Shown here: piece by piece, positions 33,650 to 45,369 of the stretch | Layout: every line of letters begins with the position of its first letter | Position numbering within the stretch: the stretch's first letter is position 1 | Assembly (NCBI RefSeq): GCF_001019615.1 | Contig: NZ_JNBQ01000028.1 | Coordinates: 1-53,599, forward strand | Length of the DNA stretch: 53,599 nucleotides | Reading direction: 5' to 3' | Source: Cellulosimicrobium funkei | GTDB lineage: Bacteria > Actinomycetota > Actinomycetes > Actinomycetales > Cellulomonadaceae | Position numbers and translations under genes: made by a program | Notes under the pieces: generated by a model | Told to the model about the DNA's origin: nothing | Seen by the model: the letters and a program-made list of their open reading frames with translations, nothing else | Database searches by the model: none

Positions 33650-36267
33650 CAGCGCTCGGCGTCGTGCGCGCCGCCCGAGACCGGCCCGAACGGCGGCCAC
33701 GGGTCGGTCGCCGGGTGCAGGGACGCGTCGGCGAGCGGACCGGGTGCCGACGCCTGCGCCGACTGCTGAGCCTGCTGCTGGACCGGCCCCGTGACCGGGG
33801 CGAAGGGCACCGACCGGATGATGCCGTCGTCGACCGGGGTGGCCGGGTCGGCGGGGGTCTGCGCGGGCGGGACCGCCACCGGCGGGGCCCCCGCGGGGTG
33901 CACAGCGACCGGGGGCTCTGCCGGGCGGACGGGCGCGAAGGCGGGGAAGACGGGGGCGCCCGGCTCCGGAGGCTGCACGACGTCCTGCGACGGCTCGGGG
34001 TCGGGCAGCGCCGCCGGCCGGTGCGACGGGCCGGGGAACGGCGCGACGGGCGGCGACCCGGGCTCGTGCGAGCCGAACGAACCGTCCGGGACGACCGCCG
34101 GGGCGCCTTCGGCCGAGGGCGCCACGCCCTCGGACACCGGGGCGAAGACCGGCCGGGCCGCGATGGGCTCCGCCGGGGCTGCCCGCGGCGGGACCGCGGC
34201 CTGCGGCGGGGCGACGGGGAGCACCGCGCCCGGGGCCGAGGTCGCCTGCGGCGGCGCGGCCTGCACGGGCAGCGGCTGCTGCGGCACCGAGGGCCGCTGG
34301 GGCAGCGCCTGGTGCGGCGCCTGCGGCGGGACGGGCGGGTGCTGCGGCCCGGCCGGCACGGGGACGTCCTCCGGGACCGCCTGCACACCGACCGGTCCCG
34401 ACGTCGACGGTGAGTCGTGCGGCCCGGGGGCGGCGTCGGTCGGCGGCTGCCGGTACGGGTCGTCGACGACCACGGGCTCAGCCGGCGCGGGGGCCGCGTC
34501 GGAGCCTCCGGTCGCGAGCGGGACCGCGCCCGTGGGCTCGGGCGCCGCGTCGGTCAGCCAGTCCAGCGCGAGCCACCGGATGCCGCCGCGGTCGGGCGCC
34601 GTCGCCGCGAGCGCGGCGACAGGTCCCCCACCGAGGCCGGGCAGCACCGCGTCCGGGTCGATCTGCGACCACGGCTCGAGCACGAACGCCCGCTCGTGGG
34701 CGCGCGGGTGCGGCAGCTCCAGGTCGTCGGCGACGGCCGTGAGCGTGCCGTACACGATGAGGTCCACGTCGAGGGTGCGCGGCCCCCACCGCTCGTCGCG
34801 CACCCGGCCGTGCGCCTGCTCGACGGCCTGGCACGCGTGCAGCAGGTCGCGGGCCGAGAGGCGCGTGCGGGCGAGCAGGACCGTGTTGAGGAAGTCGGGC
34901 TGGTCGGGACCGCCCACCGCCGCCGTCCGCGCGAGCGGGGAGACCTCGGTGATCTCGAGCCCGGAGATCCGGTCGAGGTCGGTGATCGCGTCGCGCAGCG
35001 TCTGCTGGGCGTCGCCGAGGTTCGCCCCGAGGGCGAGCACCACCTCGACGAACCCGGCGGGCACGTCGTCCATGCGGTCGTGCTCGACGGGCGGAGCAGC
35101 GATCTCCTCCTCCGCGGCGACCGGCGCGGCAGGCTCGTCGGACGGCGCGACCGGGGCGCCGGCGTCGGGCGCTGCCGCTGCGACCGCGGCGGCGGCGACG
35201 GGCGCCTCGGGCGCCGCGTCGCCCTGCCCCTCGTACGTCGGCTCGTACGTCGGCTCGCCGAAGGGCGCGGGAAGCGGCTCGGCGGGAACCGCGGGCGCCT
35301 GGGCGTGGACCGGCTCCGGCTCGTGCTCCGCGACGGGTCCGGCGGCGGGGACCTGCCCCTGCTGCTCGGACGCGGGCGGGTCGGCCGGCTCGGCCGGCGT
35401 CGGCACCGGCACCGCGCCTGGCCCGCCCTCCGCGGCGGGCTCGGCCGGCGCCGGAGGCGCCGAGGCCTCGAGCAGCGCCTCGTACGGCGCCGGGACCGGC
35501 TCCGGCGCGGGGGCCGGTGCCTCGGGGGCGGGCGCGGCGGCCGTCGGCACCTCGTGCGCCGGTGCGGGCGGCGCGGGCACCGCCGGGGCCTCGCGCGTGG
35601 CGTCGCGCTCGTCGTCGAGGTCCGGGGCGCCGCCCGCGACCTGGTGCTCCGGCTCGGGCGACGGGGGCTCGACGGGGAGCGCGGTCGCGCCCGGGGGGAT
35701 GCTCGGCGGCATGACGTCGGGCGCCGGGGCGATCTCGACCCGCTCCTCGGCGACCGGGGCGTCCCCGACACCGTGGATGAGGGCGGGCGCGACCGAGCCC
35801 ACGGGGATCGGCGCGACGAGCTGCTCGGACCGGCGGGAGAGCGGCGCGACGACCGGCACGACGACGCGGTCGCGGCGGATGACGACCTCGACGTCCTCGA
35901 ACGGGACCGTGATCGGCGCCTGCGGCTTGTGCACGGCGACGTCGACCGCGACGACCTCGTCGTGCGTGAGGATCGTCGCCGCGATGCGCTCGGCCACCGT
36001 CTCGACGAGGTCGGCGGGCGAGCCCGCGAGGACGGCCACGACGTCCTCGGCGACGCCCGCGTAGCTGACGGTCTGGTCGAGGTCGTCCCCGCTCGCCGCG
36101 GCGCGCGTGTCCAGGTGGAGCACGACGTCGGCGCGGAAGAGCTGACCCTCGGCCTTCTCGTGCTCGAAGACACCGTGGTGCCCCGTGGCGCTCAGGCCCG
36201 TGAGCCGGATCCGGTCGAACGGCCGTCCGTCCGCGTCGAGGACCGCTCCTGCGAACGCTGTGGTCAC
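33649..36267 (-). CDS. folK: FolB-FolK fusion with long disordered linker and tail
   Basis: Encodes 872 aa in one frame. Residues 1-135 are dihydroneopterin aldolase (FolB): LTGLSATGHHGVFEHEKAEGQ, VETVAERIA, VHKPQAPI with catalytic Lys114. Residues 404-575 are HPPK (FolK): VLALGANLGDAQQTLRDA, DFLNTVLLA, GPRTLDVDLIVYG and LPHPRAHERAFVLEPW. Between them lie about 270 Pro/Ala/Glu-rich residues, and about 300 Pro/Ala/Gln-rich residues follow. Two consecutive steps of folate synthesis are thus joined. In M. tuberculosis they are separate adjacent genes. The GTG at 36267 has GGAG 7 nt upstream. The low-complexity parts keep the same GC bias and frame, so they appear genuinely coding. Confidence 0.88.
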   Translation of the reverse strand: MTTAFAGAVLDADGRPFDRIRLTGLSATGHHGVFEHEKAEGQLFRADVVLHLDTRAAASGDDLDQTVSYAGVAEDVVAVLAGSPADLVETVAERIAATILTHDEVVAVDVAVHKPQAPITVPFEDVEVVIRRDRVVVPVVAPLSRRSEQLVAPIPVGSVAPALIHGVGDAPVAEERVEIAPAPDVMPPSIPPGATALPVEPPSPEPEHQVAGGAPDLDDERDATREAPAVPAPPAPAHEVPTAAAPAPEAPAPAPEPVPAPYEALLEASAPPAPAEPAAEGGPGAVPVPTPAEPADPPASEQQGQVPAAGPVAEHEPEPVHAQAPAVPAEPLPAPFGEPTYEPTYEGQGDAAPEAPVAAAAVAAAAPDAGAPVAPSDEPAAPVAAEEEIAAPPVEHDRMDDVPAGFVEVVLALGANLGDAQQTLRDAITDLDRISGLEITEVSPLARTAAVGGPDQPDFLNTVLLARTRLSARDLLHACQAVEQAHGRVRDERWGPRTLDVDLIVYGTLTAVADDLELPHPRAHERAFVLEPWSQIDPDAVLPGLGGGPVAALAATAPDRGGIRWLALDWLTDAAPEPTGAVPLATGGSDAAPAPAEPVVVDDPYRQPPTDAAPGPHDSPSTSGPVGVQAVPEDVPVPAGPQHPPVPPQAPHQALPQRPSVPQQPLPVQAAPPQATSAPGAVLPVAPPQAAVPPRAAPAEPIAARPVFAPVSEGVAPSAEGAPAVVPDGSFGSHEPGSPPVAPFPGPSHRPAALPDPEPSQDVVQPPEPGAPVFPAFAPVRPAEPPVAVHPAGAPPVAVPPAQTPADPATPVDDGIIRSVPFAPVTGPVQQQAQQSAQASAPGPLADASLHPATDPWPPFGPVSGGAHDAER

Positions 36268-36395
36268 GTCGTGCTCCCGTCCGGTGCTCCGCTGCCGCCC
36301 GCCGGTCGGGCGGACGGACCTCTCGTCACCGTGTCTCGTTGCGTGTGTCGTGCTGCGCCGGGCCGGCCGCGCCGCGGGGCCCGTCGCCCATCCTG

Positions 36396-37340
36396 CTAGG
36401 TCGTGGGCCGCGCCGTCGAGTCGCTCCCGCTCCTCGGTCGGTCGGTCGCGCCCCCGCTCCCGCCCCGCCGACCCGACCCTGCCTCGCCGGCGCGGGACCA
36501 TGCCGCCGCGACGCGCACGGCGTCGGCCGACGCCCGGACGGTGTGGACCCGCACGCACCACGCGCCCGCGGCGGCCGCGAGCGTCGTGATCGCGGCGGTC
36601 GCGTCGTCGCGCAGCAGGGGCGGCACGGGCTTCCCGTCCGACCGCGCGAGGAGGTGCCCCAGGAACCGCTTGCGGGATGCGCCGACGAGCACCGGCAGGC
36701 CGAGCTCCTCGAGCTCGCCGAGGCGGGCGAGCAGCGGCCAGTTGGACGACCCCGCCTTGGAGAACCCGAGGCCGGGGTCGAGGACGAGCTGGTCGCGACG
36801 CACCCCGGCCGCGAGCAGCGTCTCGACGCGCACGGCGAGCTCGTCGCGCACGTCCGTGACGACGTCGTCGTACTCCTCGAGGTCGTCCATGACGTCCGCG
36901 TGGCCGCGCCAGTGCATGCAGACGTAGGCGACGCCCGTCCGTGCGACCACGTCGGCCATGGCCGGGTCGGCGAGGCCGCCCGAGACGTCGTTGACGATCC
37001 GCGCGCCCGCCGCGACCGCGCGCTCGGCGACGACCGCGCGCGTCGTGTCGACGCTGACGACGGCACCCTCCGCGGCGAGCGCGGAGATCACGGGCAGCAC
37101 GCGCGCGAGCTCGGCCTCGACGGGGACGCGGCCCGCGCCGGGGCGGGTCGACTCGCCGCCCACGTCGAGGACGTCCGCGCCCTCGCCCAGCAGCTCGCGC
37201 CCGTGCGCGACCGCGGCGTCCGGCTCGTACCACTCGCCGCCGTCGGAGAACGAGTCCGGCGTGACGTTGACGACGCCCATGACGAGCGTCCGGCCGACGT
37301 CGGCCAGCTCCTCGAGCCCGGCGACCACGAAGCGGTCCAC
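36396..37340 (-). CDS. folP: Dihydropteroate synthase
   Basis: Encodes 314 aa. Condenses hydroxymethyl-dihydropterin pyrophosphate with p-aminobenzoate; the sulfonamide target. VMGVVNVTPDSFSDGGEW, DVGGESTRPGA, IVNDVSGG, LDPGLGFSK and VGASRKRFLG are all present. A 40-residue Gly/Arg/Ser tail ends the protein. The GTG at 37340 lies 4 nt after the folE stop, so they are co-transcribed. 128 bp separate it from the folB-folK start; that gap holds only a weak 7-bp hairpin (36295-36313). Confidence 0.95.
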   Translation of the reverse strand: MDRFVVAGLEELADVGRTLVMGVVNVTPDSFSDGGEWYEPDAAVAHGRELLGEGADVLDVGGESTRPGAGRVPVEAELARVLPVISALAAEGAVVSVDTTRAVVAERAVAAGARIVNDVSGGLADPAMADVVARTGVAYVCMHWRGHADVMDDLEEYDDVVTDVRDELAVRVETLLAAGVRRDQLVLDPGLGFSKAGSSNWPLLARLGELEELGLPVLVGASRKRFLGHLLARSDGKPVPPLLRDDATAAITTLAAAAGAWCVRVHTVRASADAVRVAAAWSRAGEAGSGRRGGSGGATDRPRSGSDSTARPTT

Positions 37341-37344
37341 GGGG

Positions 37345-38009
37345 CTAGCGCCCCAGGATGAGGCTCATCGCCTCGGCCCGCGTCGCGCCGTCGCGCATCT
37401 GGCCCCGCACCGCCGACGTCACCGTGCGCGACCCCGGCTTGCGCACGCCGCGCATCGACATGCACAGGTGCTCGCACTCGACCACGACGATCGCGCCGCG
37501 CGGCTGCAGGTGCTCCACGAGCGCGTCCGCGATCTGCGACGTGAGCCGCTCCTGGACCTGGGGACGGCGCGCGAAGACCTCGACGAGGCGCGCGAGCTTC
37601 GACAGACCCGTGATGCGGCCGTCGACGTTGGGGATGTAGCCGATGTGCGCGACGCCGTGGAACGGCACGAGGTGGTGCTCGCACGTCGAGTACACCTCGA
37701 TGTCCTTGACGAGCACCATCTCCTCGTGGCCGAGGTCGAAGGTCGTCGTGAGGACGTCCGCCGCCTCCTGGCGCAGTCCCGCGAAGATCTCGCGGTAGGC
37801 GCGCGCCACGCGCGCGGGCGTCTCGCGCAGCCCCTCGCGGTCCGGGTCCTCCCCCACGGCGAGCAGGAGCTCGCGCACCGCCGCCTCGGCACGCTCCTGG
37901 TCGTACGGCGGCACGTCCGCCGGGGCGCGCAGGTCCTCGGCCGCGCGGGCCCGCGTGATGGCGGTCGGCGCGGCGCCCGTGCCCGGAGCAGGGTGCGTGG
38001 AGGTGCCCA

Positions 38010-38010
<1 letters not shown>
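37345..38010 (-). CDS. folE: GTP cyclohydrolase I
   Basis: Encodes 221 aa. Opens GTP to 7,8-dihydroneopterin triphosphate, first step of folate synthesis. Zinc ligands are in [13 protein letters not shown] and [34 protein letters not shown] and [13 protein letters not shown] are family signatures. A 35-residue N-terminal tail precedes the core. ATG 38010 overlaps the ftsH stop by 1 nt (TGATG). Confidence 0.96.
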
Positions 38011-40112
<2,102 letters not shown>

Positions 40113-40266
40113 CGGCGACGGGGCGTGCGCCCCGGATCCCTCCGCTCGCGCAAGTGTTCGGGCTCGAAACTACACTCTGGACCTTGACGCCTGCTGGGGA
40201 TCACGCCTCTGTTCGCCCAGGGCGTGGCCCACGTCCCCTGGGCGCGGGCGCCACGGCGCCCGGACG
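40113..40266. other. ftsH upstream region
   Basis: No gene is supported between the ftsH start and the hpt terminator. The DNA around 40160-40200 is less GC-rich; on the minus strand GTGTAGTTTCGAG contains a TAGTTT that could be an ftsH -10, without a convincing -35. Confidence 0.3.
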
Positions 40267-40305
40267 CGGGACGCCGCCGCGCCACCGCGGCGAGGGGCGT
40301 CCCCG
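40267..40305 (-). terminator. Probable terminator after hpt
   Basis: GGGACGCC (40268-40275) pairs with GGCGTCCC (40296-40303), and GCCGCG (40276-40281) with CGCGGC (40286-40291), leaving a GAGG bulge and a short loop. It lies 9 nt downstream of the hpt stop. Confidence 0.55.
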
Positions 40306-40313
40306 CCTCCCGT

Positions 40314-40868
40314 TCAGCTCGAGTACACGTGCGGGGCGAGCGTCCCGACGAACGGCAGGTTGCGGTACTTCTCCGCGTAGTCGAGGCCGTAGCCCACGAC
40401 GAACTCGTTCGGGATGTCGAACCCGACGTACCGCACGTCGACGTCCGTCTTCGCGGCGTCGGGCTTGCGCAGCATCGCCGCGATCTCGACCGACGCCGGC
40501 CCGCGCGAGCGCAGGTTCGACAGGAGCCAGGAGAGCGTGAGACCCGAGTCGATGATGTCCTCGACGATGAGCACGTTGCGGCCCGTGAGGTCGGCGTCGA
40601 GGTCCTTGAGGATCCGCACGACGCCCGAGGACTTGGTGCCCGACCCGTACGACGAGACGGCCATCCAGTCCATCTCGACGTGGCTGTGCAGGCGGCGCGC
40701 GAGGTCCGCCATGACCATGACGGCGCCCTTGAGGACGCCGACGAGCAGGAGGTCCTTGCCCGCGTAGTCGCGGTCGATCTGCGCCGCGATCTCGTCGAGC
40801 CGCGCACCGAGCTGCTCCTCGGTGAGCAGGATGTTCTCGAGGTCGCCTGCGACGTCCGATGCTTCCAC
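40314..40868 (-). CDS. hpt: Hypoxanthine(-guanine) phosphoribosyltransferase
   Basis: Encodes 184 aa. Purine salvage: hypoxanthine or guanine plus PRPP to IMP or [21 protein letters not shown] is the PRPP-binding loop, [20 protein letters not shown] and [18 protein letters not shown] are family signatures. Two GTG starts compete. The one at 40868 has AGGAG with an 8-nt spacer and is chosen. The one at 40877 overlaps the tilS stop (GTGA), but its AGGA would be adjacent to the codon. tilS-hpt-ftsH order is widely conserved. Confidence 0.95.
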   Translation of the reverse strand: MEASDVAGDLENILLTEEQLGARLDEIAAQIDRDYAGKDLLLVGVLKGAVMVMADLARRLHSHVEMDWMAVSSYGSGTKSSGVVRILKDLDADLTGRNVLIVEDIIDSGLTLSWLLSNLRSRGPASVEIAAMLRKPDAAKTDVDVRYVGFDIPNEFVVGYGLDYAEKYRNLPFVGTLAPHVYSS

Positions 40869-40873
40869 GGGGG

Positions 40874-41998
40874 TCACTCCTGAGGTGTGGGGGTGGGGGT
40901 GCTGAGGGTTCGCGGGGTGAGGCTGCGCCGGGGCGTCGTCTCGCGGCCCAGGGAAAGCCTGCCACACGCGCGCGTGGCCCTCAGGTCGCCCGGCAGGTGC
41001 ACGGGGCCCTGGCCCCGCCACGCCGTGACGAGCGCGTCGAGCGCGTCGACGTGCACGGCGAACAGGTCGCTCGCCGGGCAGCCCGCGCGGAGCGCCGCGG
41101 ACCGCAGGGCACGACGGCGCAGGGCCGGGTGCGCGGACGCGAGCACCTCAGTGTCGAGCACCACGCTCTCGGCACCCGACGCCGCCGGCCCGCGCTCGCC
41201 GTCGTCCGGGGACGCCACGAGGGCCGTCGCGAGGAGGTCTGCGGCGAGCGCGTCGAGCAGGTCGGCGTCGTCGCGCAGGAGGTCCGCGGTCCGCGCGAGC
41301 GCCGGCACCGCGCCGGGCCCGAGCACGTCGACCAGCGCGGGCACGACGCGCGCGCGCACCTGCGAGCGCAGGGGCAGCGCCGCGGTGCCCGGAGCCCCCG
41401 GGGCGTCGCCCGACGCCGCCGGTCCGTTCGTGGGGTCGTCCCACCACACGAGCCCGAGCGTGCGGCACACCGCCTCGGTCTCCGCGCGCCGCAGGGCGAG
41501 GAGCGGGCGCCGGTGGACGCCGCGTCGGGGCGCCATCCCGGCGAGCGAGCGGGCACCGGCCCCGCGGGCGAGCCCCAGCAGCACCGTCTCCGCCTGGTCG
41601 TCGAGCGTGTGCCCCAGGAGCACCGCGGCGGCGCCGTGCTCGGTCGCCGCGGCGTCGAGCGCCGCGTACCGGGCCGCGCGTGCGTCCGCCTCCGGGCCGT
41701 CGCCGGACGCCGGGACGACGACGCGGCGCACCTCGACCGGGTCGAGCCCCAGCCCGCGGCAGCGGTCCGCGGCGTCCGCCGCGACACCGGCGCTGCCCGC
41801 CTGGAGCCCGTGGTCCACGACGACGGCACCCGCGCGCAGCCCGAGCCGGGGCGCGACGAACGCCGTGGCGGCGGCGAGCGCCGTCGAGTCCGCACCGCCC
41901 GAGCACGCGACGAGCACGAGGTCGCCCGGCCGCAGGTCCCCGAGCGTGCGACGCACGGCGCGGCGCGCGGTCGCGACGACGGACGCCGGCCCGCCCAC
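40874..41998 (-). CDS. tilS: tRNA(Ile)-lysidine synthase
   Basis: Encodes 374 aa. Converts the wobble cytidine of tRNA-Ile(CAU) to lysidine so it reads AUA. The PP-loop ATP motif is [14 protein letters not shown], followed by [12 protein letters not shown] and [20 protein letters not shown], then [10 protein letters not shown] and WWDDPTN. A C-terminal substrate domain follows. No ATG or good Shine-Dalgarno is present. The GTG at 41998 is the first suitable codon, 4 nt past the zincin stop. The C-terminal tail is Thr/Pro-rich. Confidence 0.93.
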   Translation of the reverse strand: MGGPASVVATARRAVRRTLGDLRPGDLVLVACSGGADSTALAAATAFVAPRLGLRAGAVVVDHGLQAGSAGVAADAADRCRGLGLDPVEVRRVVVPASGDGPEADARAARYAALDAAATEHGAAAVLLGHTLDDQAETVLLGLARGAGARSLAGMAPRRGVHRRPLLALRRAETEAVCRTLGLVWWDDPTNGPAASGDAPGAPGTAALPLRSQVRARVVPALVDVLGPGAVPALARTADLLRDDADLLDALAADLLATALVASPDDGERGPAASGAESVVLDTEVLASAHPALRRRALRSAALRAGCPASDLFAVHVDALDALVTAWRGQGPVHLPGDLRATRACGRLSLGRETTPRRSLTPRTLSTPTPTPQE

Positions 41999-42002
41999 CG
42001 GC

Positions 42003-43214
42003 TCAGCCGTGGACGCGGCGCACCCAGGCGCGCGCGTCGGCGATCTCGCGGGCGGTCGGCAGGTTCTCGGGCGACGCCCACACGGCGTTGAACCCGTCGC
42101 GCCCGACCTCCTTCTCGACCGCGCGCACGAAGGCCGCGCCGTCGCGGTACTGCGCGATCTTGGCGTCCATGCCGAGCACGCGCCGGAGCACGACGTCGAA
42201 CCCGGAGCGCTCCTCGCCGTCGCGCCGGGCCTCGAACTTGCGGCGGATGCTCCGCACCGTGCGCACGGTGCGCGGCCCGACGGCGTCCATCGCCACGTCG
42301 GCGTGCCCCTCCAACAGGGCCATGACGGCGGTGACGTCGGCGAGGCGGTCCTGCTCCTCGGGTGTGAGGAGGCCGTCGACGAGGGTCCCGTCCTCGCCGC
42401 GCACGGCGTGGAGGACGGCGCGCCCCACGGTGGCGAGCTTCTCGCGCAGGCGTGCCTCGGCAAGCCGGCGCGACGACGCGGAGAGCTCGGTGAGGAGTGC
42501 GCTCGCGCGCGTGCGGAGGTGGTCCGCGAGCCACGGCGCGGCGGCGAACTGCAGCGCGTGCGTCTGCTCGTGCAGGCACACCCAGAGGCGGAAGTCGGCG
42601 GGCTTGAGGTCCAGGGCGCGCTCCACCTGCAGCACGTTGGGCGCCACGAGCACGAGCCGCCCGGGCGAGCCGGTGGCCGCAGGCGACGGGCCGCCGTCGG
42701 GCACGACGCCGGCCGCGGCCGCGGGCGCGGTGCCGCCCAGCCCGCTGTAGGGGTCGAACTGACCGAGGACCCGGCTGGAGAGGACGGCGAGCACCGACCC
42801 CACCTGGGCGGCCCCGACGAGCGCCGTCGCCTGCGGGACGCGTCCGCGCTCGCCGACGAGCGCGTCCGTCACGCCATCGGTGAGCGACGCCATGATCTCG
42901 GTGTTGGCGCGGGCCCAGCGCGCACGGTCCACGACGTACACGGTGCCCAGGCCGGTCGTCGGTGCAGCCGTCTGGCCCGTCGTCGGACCGCCCGCGGCGG
43001 GGCTCATGCGCGTCACGTCGAGCACGTGGGGCACGGCGGCCTCCGCCGCGGCGCGCAGCCCCTCGACGAGGTCGGCGAGCTCGTCGCGCGACGCCTGCGG
43101 GCCCGGGCGCGCGAGCCGGCCCGCGATCTGGGCGGCGGCCGACCAGTCGACGATCGACGTGTCGCCGCGTGACGGGTCGCTGCCCGAACGGCCGTCCTGC
43201 TCGACGAGTGTCAC
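42003..43214 (-). CDS. Zinc-dependent metalloprotease of the DUF2342 (F420-associated zincin) family
   Basis: Encodes 403 aa. HEQTH (215-219, in [14 protein letters not shown]) is an HExxH zinc site and Glu302 in [11 protein letters not shown] is the likely third ligand. [12 protein letters not shown] and [17 protein letters not shown] are family signatures near the N terminus. Despite the family name, a link to coenzyme F420 synthesis is only by association. In actinobacteria it sits between dacB and tilS, as here apart from the vapBC insertion. GTG 43214 has TACGGT exactly 6 nt upstream (leaderless). Confidence 0.88.
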   Translation of the reverse strand: MTLVEQDGRSGSDPSRGDTSIVDWSAAAQIAGRLARPGPQASRDELADLVEGLRAAAEAAVPHVLDVTRMSPAAGGPTTGQTAAPTTGLGTVYVVDRARWARANTEIMASLTDGVTDALVGERGRVPQATALVGAAQVGSVLAVLSSRVLGQFDPYSGLGGTAPAAAAGVVPDGGPSPAATGSPGRLVLVAPNVLQVERALDLKPADFRLWVCLHEQTHALQFAAAPWLADHLRTRASALLTELSASSRRLAEARLREKLATVGRAVLHAVRGEDGTLVDGLLTPEEQDRLADVTAVMALLEGHADVAMDAVGPRTVRTVRSIRRKFEARRDGEERSGFDVVLRRVLGMDAKIAQYRDGAAFVRAVEKEVGRDGFNAVWASPENLPTAREIADARAWVRRVHG

Positions 43215-43220
43215 CGTCTC

Positions 43221-43226
43221 ACCGTA
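43221..43226 (-). promoter_or_regulatory. Predicted -10 element of leaderless zincin gene
   Basis: TACGGT on the minus strand, then GAGACG and the GTG at 43214: 6-nt spacing. Confidence 0.5.
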
Positions 43227-43256
43227 TCCCGGGACCGGTGGTCATGTGAGGGGCGG

Positions 43257-43277
43257 GGATATACTCCAGGGATATAC
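43257..43277 (+). promoter_or_regulatory. vapBC promoter and candidate operator
   Basis: GGATATAC occurs twice as a direct repeat (43257-43264 and 43270-43277), 13 bp apart. The first includes TATACT (43260-43265), one mismatch from the -10 consensus. It is the most AT-rich spot nearby. VapB/VapBC complexes usually bind repeats at their own promoter, so autorepression here is likely. Confidence 0.55.
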
Positions 43278-43295
43278 GACCGAGGAGGCTCCCTG

Positions 43296-43529
43296 ATGGT
43301 CCGCACGACGGTGTTCCGCAGCAACAGGACGCAGGCGGTCCGCCTGCCCAAGGCGGTCGCGCTGCCCGACGACGTCCGCGAGGTCGAGGTCCGGACCGTC
43401 GGCAGGTCCCGCGTGATCACGCCGGCTGGCACCGGGTGGGACGAGTGGTTCGACCACGGGCTCCGCGTCGCCGACGACTTCCTGCCCGACCGTGACCAAG
43501 GGACGGCCGAGGAGCGCGGCGCCCTGTGA
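43296..43529 (+). CDS. vapB: VapB-type antitoxin (AbrB-like)
   Basis: Encodes 77 aa. The N-terminal swapped-hairpin DNA-binding fold is seen in TTVFRSNRTQAVRLPKAVAL, typical of VapB. The acidic C-terminal part (DEWFDHGLRVADDFLPDRDQ) should wrap the toxin. AGGAGG (43283-43288) 7 nt before the ATG is the strongest Shine-Dalgarno in the window. Its stop overlaps the vapC GTG by 4 nt (GTGA), the usual coupling of antitoxin before toxin. Confidence 0.9.
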   Translation: MVRTTVFRSNRTQAVRLPKAVALPDDVREVEVRTVGRSRVITPAGTGWDEWFDHGLRVADDFLPDRDQGTAEERGAL

Positions 43530-43945
43530 GCACGCTCTACCTGCTGGACACCAACGTCCTGGTGGCGCTGCTCCGCGGGAACGGCTCGGCGGCGCGCCCG
43601 AGGCTGCGGGAGGCGGAGGGGCGCGTCGCGGTCTCGACGGTGAGCGAGATGGAGCTCGAGTACGGCATCGAGAGGTCGGACGACCCGCCTCGCAACCGCA
43701 AAGCCGTCGACGAGCTGCTGTCGCTCGTGGACGTGCTCCCCTTCGACGGTCTCGCGGCGATGCACGCCGGACGCGTCCGCGCCCTCCTCGCCGCCCGCGG
43801 CACGCCTATCGGGCCCGACGCCCTCCTCGCCGGGCACGCCCGGTCGCTCGGGCTCGTCATGGTGACGAACAACGTCCGTGAGTTCTCCCGCGTCCCCGGC
43901 CTCGAGGTCGAGGACTGGCTGGCGGAAGCGCCGAGCGATCGCTGA
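43526..43945 (+). CDS. vapC: VapC toxin, PIN-domain ribonuclease
   Basis: Encodes 139 aa. PIN-fold endoribonuclease that, when free of VapB, cleaves specific RNAs (often tRNA or rRNA). Acidic residues: Asp8 ([11 protein letters not shown]), Glu41/Glu43 (SEMELEYGI), Asp98 ([12 protein letters not shown]). The terminal [19 protein letters not shown] is characteristic of the group. The active site looks intact. GTG start is coupled to vapB. It ends 11 nt from the convergent dacB stop. The RNA target cannot be read from sequence. Confidence 0.92.
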   Translation: MSTLYLLDTNVLVALLRGNGSAARPRLREAEGRVAVSTVSEMELEYGIERSDDPPRNRKAVDELLSLVDVLPFDGLAAMHAGRVRALLAARGTPIGPDALLAGHARSLGLVMVTNNVREFSRVPGLEVEDWLAEAPSDR

Positions 43946-43956
43946 GCCCCACCGGG

Positions 43957-45369
43957 TCAGGCGGTGCAGCCGCACTCCGCGAGCGCCGCGACGAAGTCGT
44001 CGAAGATGAGGCGCGCGCCGTACGTGCCCCCGTCGGGCACGGCGTCGGCCATGAGGGAGAACACGAGGAGGCGGTCGTCGGCCGTGACGACCGTGCCCGC
44101 GAGCGACGTGACGTTCGGCAGGCTGCCCGTCTTGGCCCGCACGACGCCGCGGCCCGCGTTCTCGAGGTAGCGCTCGCCGAGCGTCCCGGACAGTCCCGCG
44201 ACCGGCAGCCCGACGGCGCCGGGCCGCAGCTGCGGGTGCGCCGGGTCCGCGAGCAGGCCGACGACCTCGTCGAGCTGGGCGGGCGTGACGACCGAGCCGT
44301 CGCCGAGACCCGAGAGGTCGGCGAGCGTCGCGCCCGTGAGGTCGACCCCGAGCCCCTCGACCGCCGACCGCACGGCCTGCGTCGCGCCCGCCGCGGAGCC
44401 GGGCAGCCCCGCGTCGATCGCGACGACGCGGCCCACCACCTCCGTGATGGTGTTGTCGGAGTGCTGGAGCAGGTACGCGACGACCTCGCTCAGTGGCGCG
44501 GACTCCACCTCGCCGACCGTGCGACCGTCGTCGGGCGCCGGCGCGCGCACCACGTCCCCCGCCACGGTGACCCCCTGCCCGGCGAGCGCGGCGACGAACG
44601 CGTCGGCGGCCGCCATCGCCGGGTCCTCCGCGCGCGGCGCGTACTCCTCGTCCTCGAGCCGCGCGACGTCGACCGCGAGCGCGGCGACGGGCGCGACGTA
44701 GCCGTTGCGCACGCTCGCCGGGTCGACGGTCGGCGCGACCGCGGCACCCGTGAAGAGCGTGTCGTCGAGGCGGAGCGAGATCGTCGTGCGGCCCGTGAGC
44801 TTGAGCTCGCCCGCGACCTGCGCGGCGAGGTCGCCGAGGCCCGCCCGGCCGTTGACCGCCGTCGGGTCTCCGGCGCCCGCGGCGAGCATCATGTCGCCGC
44901 CGCCCACGAGGTACACGGTCTCCTGCCCCTCGAGGACGGCGCGGGTCGGGAGGGTCGCGTGCGCCCCGGGAGACGTGAGGGCCGCCGCCGCGGTGAGCGT
45001 CTTGAGGGTCGACGCCGGGACGTGGCCCACGGTGTCGCCGCTCGCGCCGAGGACGTCGCCCGTCACGGCGTCGGTCACCAGGACGCCGACGCGCGGACCG
45101 AGCCGGGTGTCGGCCGCGAGGTCGTCCGCGAGGTCCTGCACGCTCCCCGTGGCCGGGACCGGGGCCGCAGGGTCGAGGGTCGGCAGCTCGACCTCGAGCG
45201 GTGGCGCCGCGACGGCGCCCGGCGCCTCGGGGAACGGGTTCGGCTCCGGGTAGGGCGCTGCGGTCGTCAGCACGCCGGGGACGACGTCGTACACGTCCGC
45301 CACGACGTAGCCGCCCGCGAGGACGAGCACGACGCCGACGGCCACGCCCGTGCGCGTCCCCCAGCCCAT
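43957..45369 (-). CDS. dacB: D-alanyl-D-alanine carboxypeptidase/endopeptidase (PBP4, DacB)
   Basis: Encodes 470 aa. Trims peptidoglycan stem peptides outside the membrane. Signal anchor at about 9-27, then an extracellular Pro-rich stretch. Penicillin-binding motifs: SxxK at Ser120-Lys123 (ASTLKTL), SDN at 304-306 ([10 protein letters not shown]), KTG at 413-415 (RAKTGSLPN). The large insertion between SxxK and SDN is typical of PBP4. ATG 45369 has GGGAG about 6 nt upstream. GATAAT (45463-45468, minus) is a candidate -10. Divergent from ppa, as in mycobacteria. Confidence 0.94.
   Translation of the reverse strand: MGWGTRTGVAVGVVLVLAGGYVVADVYDVVPGVLTTAAPYPEPNPFPEAPGAVAAPPLEVELPTLDPAAPVPATGSVQDLADDLAADTRLGPRVGVLVTDAVTGDVLGASGDTVGHVPASTLKTLTAAAALTSPGAHATLPTRAVLEGQETVYLVGGGDMMLAAGAGDPTAVNGRAGLGDLAAQVAGELKLTGRTTISLRLDDTLFTGAAVAPTVDPASVRNGYVAPVAALAVDVARLEDEEYAPRAEDPAMAAADAFVAALAGQGVTVAGDVVRAPAPDDGRTVGEVESAPLSEVVAYLLQHSDNTITEVVGRVVAIDAGLPGSAAGATQAVRSAVEGLGVDLTGATLADLSGLGDGSVVTPAQLDEVVGLLADPAHPQLRPGAVGLPVAGLSGTLGERYLENAGRGVVRAKTGSLPNVTSLAGTVVTADDRLLVFSLMADAVPDGGTYGARLIFDDFVAALAECGCTA

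Noticed and set aside
36295-36313. CCGCCCG/CGGGCGG hairpin between folP and the folB-folK start
   Set aside because: A 7-bp GC stem is common by chance at this base composition and lies close to the start codon, where termination makes little sense.
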